Assembly: GCA_043775075.1 (NCBI GenBank)
Contig: JAYVSS010000149.1
Coordinates: 1-25,907 of the forward strand
Source of the DNA: JANLQX01 sp043775075
GTDB taxonomy: Bacteria; Actinomycetota; Acidimicrobiia; Acidimicrobiales; JANYDT01
Direction: 5' to 3'
Length of the DNA stretch: 25,907 nt
Shown here: piece by piece, positions 23,146-25,907 of the stretch
How positions within the stretch are numbered: position 1 is the first letter of the stretch
How the letters are laid out: every line of letters begins with the position of its first letter
Notes under the pieces: model-generated
Database searches by the model: none
Seen by the model: only the letters and a program-made list of their open reading frames with translations
What the model was told of the DNA's origin: nothing
Made by a program: the position numbers and the translations under genes

Positions 23146-23151
23146 AGTTTA
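23146..23151 (-). promoter_or_regulatory. Candidate -10 element for the MarR gene
   Basis: On the minus strand TAAACT (TANNNT) lies six bases before GTG 23139. It is only eight bases from the TACGCT hexamer (23160-23165) that could serve the divergent gene, so the two promoters overlap. Confidence 0.45.
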
Positions 23152-23173
23152 CCGGTCGATACGCTGACTGGCG

Positions 23174-23419
23174 ATGAAGAGCGCCCCGCCCGAAGGTCAA
23201 TTCCGCGAATCCCGTTCCGAGATTTGGGCCTACGTGATCTCCGCCGTGGTCCTGGTGGGCGGTGGGATGATCTTTCGAACACCCATTCTCAATTGGATCT
23301 GCGGTCCGGCGATCGTGATTACCTGTGTGGTCTTTCTCGGGCCGATGTTCGCCGGTCGCACCGACGACGATCAGACCAGGACCGGGACCACGACCGGGTC
23401 CAAGCGGGCCAAAGCGTGA
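23174..23419 (+). CDS. Small membrane protein with two predicted transmembrane helices
   Basis: The 81-aa product has a short charged N-terminus (KSAPPEGQFRESRSE), two hydrophobic helices (about 17-35, WAYVISAVVLVGGGMIF; about 41-60, ICGPAIVITCVVFLGPMF) and a polar tail rich in Asp, Thr and Lys. I recognise no family. Its stop codon overlaps the next gene's GTG as GTGA, and this coupling is the main evidence that it is real. No ribosome-binding site is seen; TACGCT lies eight bases before the ATG. It may be a partner or topology subunit of the YdjM-like protein, but that is inference. Confidence 0.7.
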   Translation: MKSAPPEGQFRESRSEIWAYVISAVVLVGGGMIFRTPILNWICGPAIVITCVVFLGPMFAGRTDDDQTRTGTTTGSKRAKA

Positions 23420-24276
23420 GTTGGGCGGCGCACGAACTTGAGTCGTACGTCATCCAGAAACACCTCAAAACCAAGGCAAGCTATCTCGCCATTTTGATTG
23501 GTTGCCTGGGGCCCGACATGATGACGAAGCTGCCCGTATACGGCCTTAAAATCGGCGGACATCAGCTGATAAAGGCCTCATTTCCGGCGAAATATCACCG
23601 CGGTTGGCCGGGAGTTGGACCCACGCATTCGTTGTTCTTTGGTGTTCTTGTGGGCATTCTTGTGCTGTGGTTGGCCAAGAATCGGGCGTGGGCGATCGGG
23701 CTATTGGTCGGCGTCTGGTCGCACGTGTTGACCGACGTGTTCGACTCGGTCGGCACGATGATGTTCTTTCCGTTCACCACCCAGCACTACTCCACGGGGC
23801 TCTGGGCCTACGCCTCACAGGCCGGTCGCTACGGCGATGCCGCGGCGTATTACTCAAGTTTTGGCGGGGTCTGGGACCTTTTCTGGCTGGTCATGGTGAT
23901 CCGCGGGCGAGATGTGCTCACCAAGCAGTACTTCTTCACCAAGGTGGTCGCCGACGACCCGGCGTGGGGATGGTTGCGACGGAAGTTTCGCATGAGCGAT
24001 CGGGCCATGTTGGCCACCTATCGTGCGTTCTTCATCTACGGCGGCAGCCGCATCTTCGGCTGGTTCTTTTGGGCCCGATTCTTCAACCCGAAGCGGGGAG
24101 AGCAGAAAATGAGCCTGGTGCTCAAAGGCCCATCATGGGTAAAGCACGTCTCGTTTCCCGCCGCCAACTGGGGCGAGTTCGCGCTCAATACGGTGCGGGG
24201 AGTCGTCGGTCTGAGTGCTTTGTTTGCCGTACTCTGGTTTGTCCTCGTCAAACGACTCTGGGCCGAAGCTGTCTAA
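23416..24276 (+). CDS. YdjM/DUF457-like membrane-bound putative metal-dependent hydrolase
   Basis: The 286-aa protein opens SWAAHELESYVIQKHLK and has several hydrophobic helices. Conserved polar residues sit at membrane edges: His6, Asp34 in CLGPDMM, His71-Ser72 in GPTHSLFFG, and His103/Asp107 in WSHVLTDVFDS. This His/Asp pattern is that of the LexA-regulated YdjM family, annotated as metal-dependent hydrolases, but no substrate is established. The C-terminal third (RGRDVLTKQYFFTK to FFNPKRGEQKM, then a last hydrophobic helix) looks lineage-specific. The GTG start overlaps the stop of the 81-aa gene, so translation is coupled. The divergent MarR gene is the probable regulator. Confidence 0.75.
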   Translation: MSWAAHELESYVIQKHLKTKASYLAILIGCLGPDMMTKLPVYGLKIGGHQLIKASFPAKYHRGWPGVGPTHSLFFGVLVGILVLWLAKNRAWAIGLLVGVWSHVLTDVFDSVGTMMFFPFTTQHYSTGLWAYASQAGRYGDAAAYYSSFGGVWDLFWLVMVIRGRDVLTKQYFFTKVVADDPAWGWLRRKFRMSDRAMLATYRAFFIYGGSRIFGWFFWARFFNPKRGEQKMSLVLKGPSWVKHVSFPAANWGEFALNTVRGVVGLSALFAVLWFVLVKRLWAEAV

Positions 24277-24379
24277 CAGCTCGGGGCCTGGGGTCGATCG
24301 CTTTACCCACCACGCCCGCACCGAGGCAGCGGCGACAGGCACGACCTGCAATCCGGTAAAGCACACAGCGCACATAGAT

Positions 24380-24406
24380 CCACCGTAGCGGAATAGGTGG
24401 TGTTTT
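24380..24406 (+). terminator. Hairpin with a T-rich tail after the YdjM-like gene
   Basis: CCACC (24380-24384) pairs with GGTGG (24396-24400) and is followed by TGTTTT. It lies about 100 bp past the gene's stop codon, in the region between convergent genes. Confidence 0.45.
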
Positions 24407-24410
24407 CTGA

Positions 24411-24422
24411 CCCCCTCGGGGG
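24411..24422. terminator. Compact GC hairpin between convergent genes
   Basis: CCCCC-TC-GGGGG is a perfect inverted repeat; with a realistic loop the stem is 4 bp. It may end transcription of the DUF1501 gene on the minus strand. Confidence 0.35.
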
Positions 24423-24431
24423 AAGATCGGT

Positions 24432-24452
24432 GCGCAAGTTGAGCGCAAGTTG
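24432..24452. repeat. 10-bp tandem direct repeat
   Basis: GCGCAAGTTG occurs at 24432-24441 and 24443-24452, an 11-bp period. It lies just before the 3' end of the DUF1501 gene. No function is evident. Confidence 0.5.
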
Positions 24453-24479
24453 GACTCCGTGAAACCTGAGCGACACGCC

Positions 24480-25799
24480 TCAGGCGAGGAATCCGATCGG
24501 ATCGAAGCGCTTCCCGAGAGAGACGGCGGGATCGGCACCGAGGACCTGCTCCAACACCGTGGAGTACACCCGGCGAAAGTCGGTGGTGAAGCGGAGGTCA
24601 CCGTCGTCGAGGTTGGTCAGGCTCGGATACTCGGCGTGCACGCCACCGCGCACGCCGTGGCCAGCGACGATCACCGGGCCTGCCGTACCGTGGTCGGTCC
24701 CCAGCGAAAGGTTGGGAGCGACGCGGCGACCAAACTCGGAATACGCCACCACCACAACGTCGTTGGCGCGCGGATCGCTAGCGATCGATGCGAGAAAACG
24801 TGAGATGCCTCGGTCGACGACTCCGAGGAGGTCGGCGTGGTTTGCCAGTTCGTTCGCGTGCGTATCAAATCCCCCCAGCGACACGGCAAAGACGCGCGTC
24901 GGAAGGTTGGCTTTGATGAGCAACGCCACTTCGTCGAATTGCCGATCAAGGGCCGAGATCTTCTGGTCGGTCTGAGCGGCCCCTTCGAGGTTTACTCCGG
25001 CGGCGCCAACTGAGCCTCCCTTGAGGGCCGGGCCGACTTGGGCACCCACCCGCAGAAGATCGGCGCCGGTCGACGCCACGCGCGCGCCCCAGCCGCCGAG
25101 TTCCGGGGGAATGGTTCGGACCGCTTCGGTATAGGCATTCGTTAGTGCCGCCCCTCCTGGCAGGGTGAAGCTGCCGTTGGGAATGGCCCCCGCTCCACCG
25201 TTGGTTCCGGTCAACGCACGCGGGACTGACGGACCGATGGACAGCATGCGAATCGGATCCGGACCGGTGGCGTCGTGCCAGCGGCCAAGCCAACCGGTGA
25301 GTTCCACGCGGTCGGGAACCCCTGACTGCCAGATGTCCATGGACCGAAAGTGGCTGCGGTTCGGCGATGGATACCCCACTCCCGGCACCACGCCGATTTT
25401 GCCCTGGTCGAAGAGCGCTTTGACGCCGACGAGCGATGGATGGAACCCGAAGCGGTCCTCGATCCGAAGCGCCACGCCGGGGGCAATGCCCGTGGCCCCT
25501 CGTACCGCAGCGTAAGTGGCATCGGTGGTGGGGACGATCGTGTTGAGTCCGTCGTTGCCACCGTAGAGCGTGAGCACGACCAGAATTCCCTGTCCCGGTT
25601 TGCGCGTTGGCGCCTGGGCCCGCACACTCGCCGCGCCGGCGGCGCGGGGCCGCAGCGCCACAGAGGGAACTATGGCGGCCGCCGTGGCCAGGCCGAGGCC
25701 GCCGAGGAGCTCGCGGCGGGTGAGCGACCGACCGTCGGGCAGGGTGGCAACGACGTTCGACGGCAGGTTCGTGTTGTTCGTGGGGCGTGACTGATTCAT
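24480..25799 (-). CDS. DUF1501 family protein, Tat-exported
   Basis: The 439-aa protein carries a twin-arginine signal (SLTRRELLGGLGLATAAAIVP, Arg28-Arg29) ending near AGAAS. The body shows DUF1501 landmarks: VVLTLYGGNDGLNTIVP, FGFHPSLVGVKALFDQG, GVGYPSPNRSHFRSMDIWQSG, GFDTHANELANHADLL, and VVVAYSEFGRRVAPNLSLGTDHGTAG. The His/Asp-rich pieces resemble alkaline-phosphatase/sulfatase-like folds, but activity is not established for the family. ATG 25799 leaves 31 bp after the upstream DUF1800 stop. ATG 25844, 45 bp further out, overlaps that gene by 14 bp and is an alternative. Neither has a clear ribosome-binding site. The pairing with DUF1800 is common in many bacteria. Confidence 0.88.
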   Translation of the reverse strand: MNQSRPTNNTNLPSNVVATLPDGRSLTRRELLGGLGLATAAAIVPSVALRPRAAGAASVRAQAPTRKPGQGILVVLTLYGGNDGLNTIVPTTDATYAAVRGATGIAPGVALRIEDRFGFHPSLVGVKALFDQGKIGVVPGVGYPSPNRSHFRSMDIWQSGVPDRVELTGWLGRWHDATGPDPIRMLSIGPSVPRALTGTNGGAGAIPNGSFTLPGGAALTNAYTEAVRTIPPELGGWGARVASTGADLLRVGAQVGPALKGGSVGAAGVNLEGAAQTDQKISALDRQFDEVALLIKANLPTRVFAVSLGGFDTHANELANHADLLGVVDRGISRFLASIASDPRANDVVVVAYSEFGRRVAPNLSLGTDHGTAGPVIVAGHGVRGGVHAEYPSLTNLDDGDLRFTTDFRRVYSTVLEQVLGADPAVSLGKRFDPIGFLA

Positions 25800-25830
25800 G
25801 ACGGGCTCGATTCGGAGAGGCAGTGCGCGA

Positions 25831-25907
25831 CTACGCGAGGACATATTCAGGGCTCGTAAGTGCGATTACTAACTGGATTTTCGGGCTCGGCGCGCTCTTC
25901 AGGCCAG
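25831..25907 (-). CDS. DUF1800 family protein, C-terminal fragment (runs off the window)
   Basis: The minus-strand frame ending at TAG 25831-25833 reads KIQLVIALTSPEYVLA before the stop. The close LxxSPEY/F followed by a few residues and the stop is the usual C-terminus of DUF1800 proteins, which commonly precede DUF1501 genes. Only about 25 codons are visible. Another frame here also stays open (ending at a TGA just before ATG 25844) but has no such match. Confidence 0.65.
   Translation of the reverse strand, partial: GLKSAPSPKIQLVIALTSPEYVLA

Overview
The window is a GC-rich chromosomal segment that looks like an actinomycete of the class Acidimicrobiia (the Ilumatobacter-like lineage). 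This is inferred from the actinobacterial carD-ispD-ispF order, a mycobacterial-type Crp, the actinobacterial arrangement of a SpoIID/LytB protein, a UvrD-HRDC helicase, and many GTG starts with a -10 box directly upstream. No rRNA, CRISPR array, transposase, integrase or phage gene is visible, so this is mostly core genome. The accessory-looking parts lie at about 15.5-18.7 kb and 22.5-24.3 kb.

Layout. 1-1,355 (minus): carD, ispD and the start of ispF (MEP isoprenoid pathway). 1,556-2,215 (plus): a Crp-family regulator with a near-consensus CRP site over its own -35 region. 2,235-4,985 (minus): radA then disA (DNA-integrity / c-di-AMP pair). 5,113-7,039 (minus): two overlapping envelope genes, an LppM-like lipoprotein and a membrane-anchored protein with two lectin/CBM-like domains. 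7,161-9,689 (minus): clpC with a TTG start. 9,967-10,944 (plus): a long-chain polyprenyl diphosphate synthase. 11,027-14,467 (minus): lysS then a secreted SpoIID/LytB-domain protein. 14,683-15,480 (plus): coaX. 15,620-18,141: a small lipoprotein, a doubtful 107-codon reading frame and a secreted subtilisin-like protease. 18,142-18,695: a structured gene-free stretch, then tRNA-Arg(CCT). 18,922-19,647 (minus): a family 2 glycosyltransferase. 19,841-22,441 (plus): a UvrD-like helicase with an unfamiliar N-terminal domain and a C-terminal HRDC domain. 22,528-24,276: a MarR regulator divergent from a translationally coupled pair of membrane proteins (81 aa plus a YdjM-like putative hydrolase). 24,480-25,907 (minus): a Tat-exported DUF1501 protein and the last codons of a DUF1800 gene.

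Shared themes. IspD/IspF make isoprenoid precursors that the polyprenyl synthase elongates. CarD, ClpC, RadA, DisA and the helicase serve transcription, proteostasis and genome maintenance. Several genes handle the cell surface.

The most unusual signals are small-scale. Six genes have a TANNNT hexamer 6-8 nt before a GTG start, suggesting leaderless transcripts. A dispersed element of about 60 bp with conserved internal spacing occurs in three intergenic regions. A 13-bp inverted repeat encloses about 100 bp after coaX. A hairpin sits next to three ACGCA words spaced exactly 10 bp apart, near the tRNA. I did not find a clearly complete new multi-gene system. The LppM/CBM pair and the MarR/81-aa/YdjM cluster are the best candidates for uncharacterised modules.
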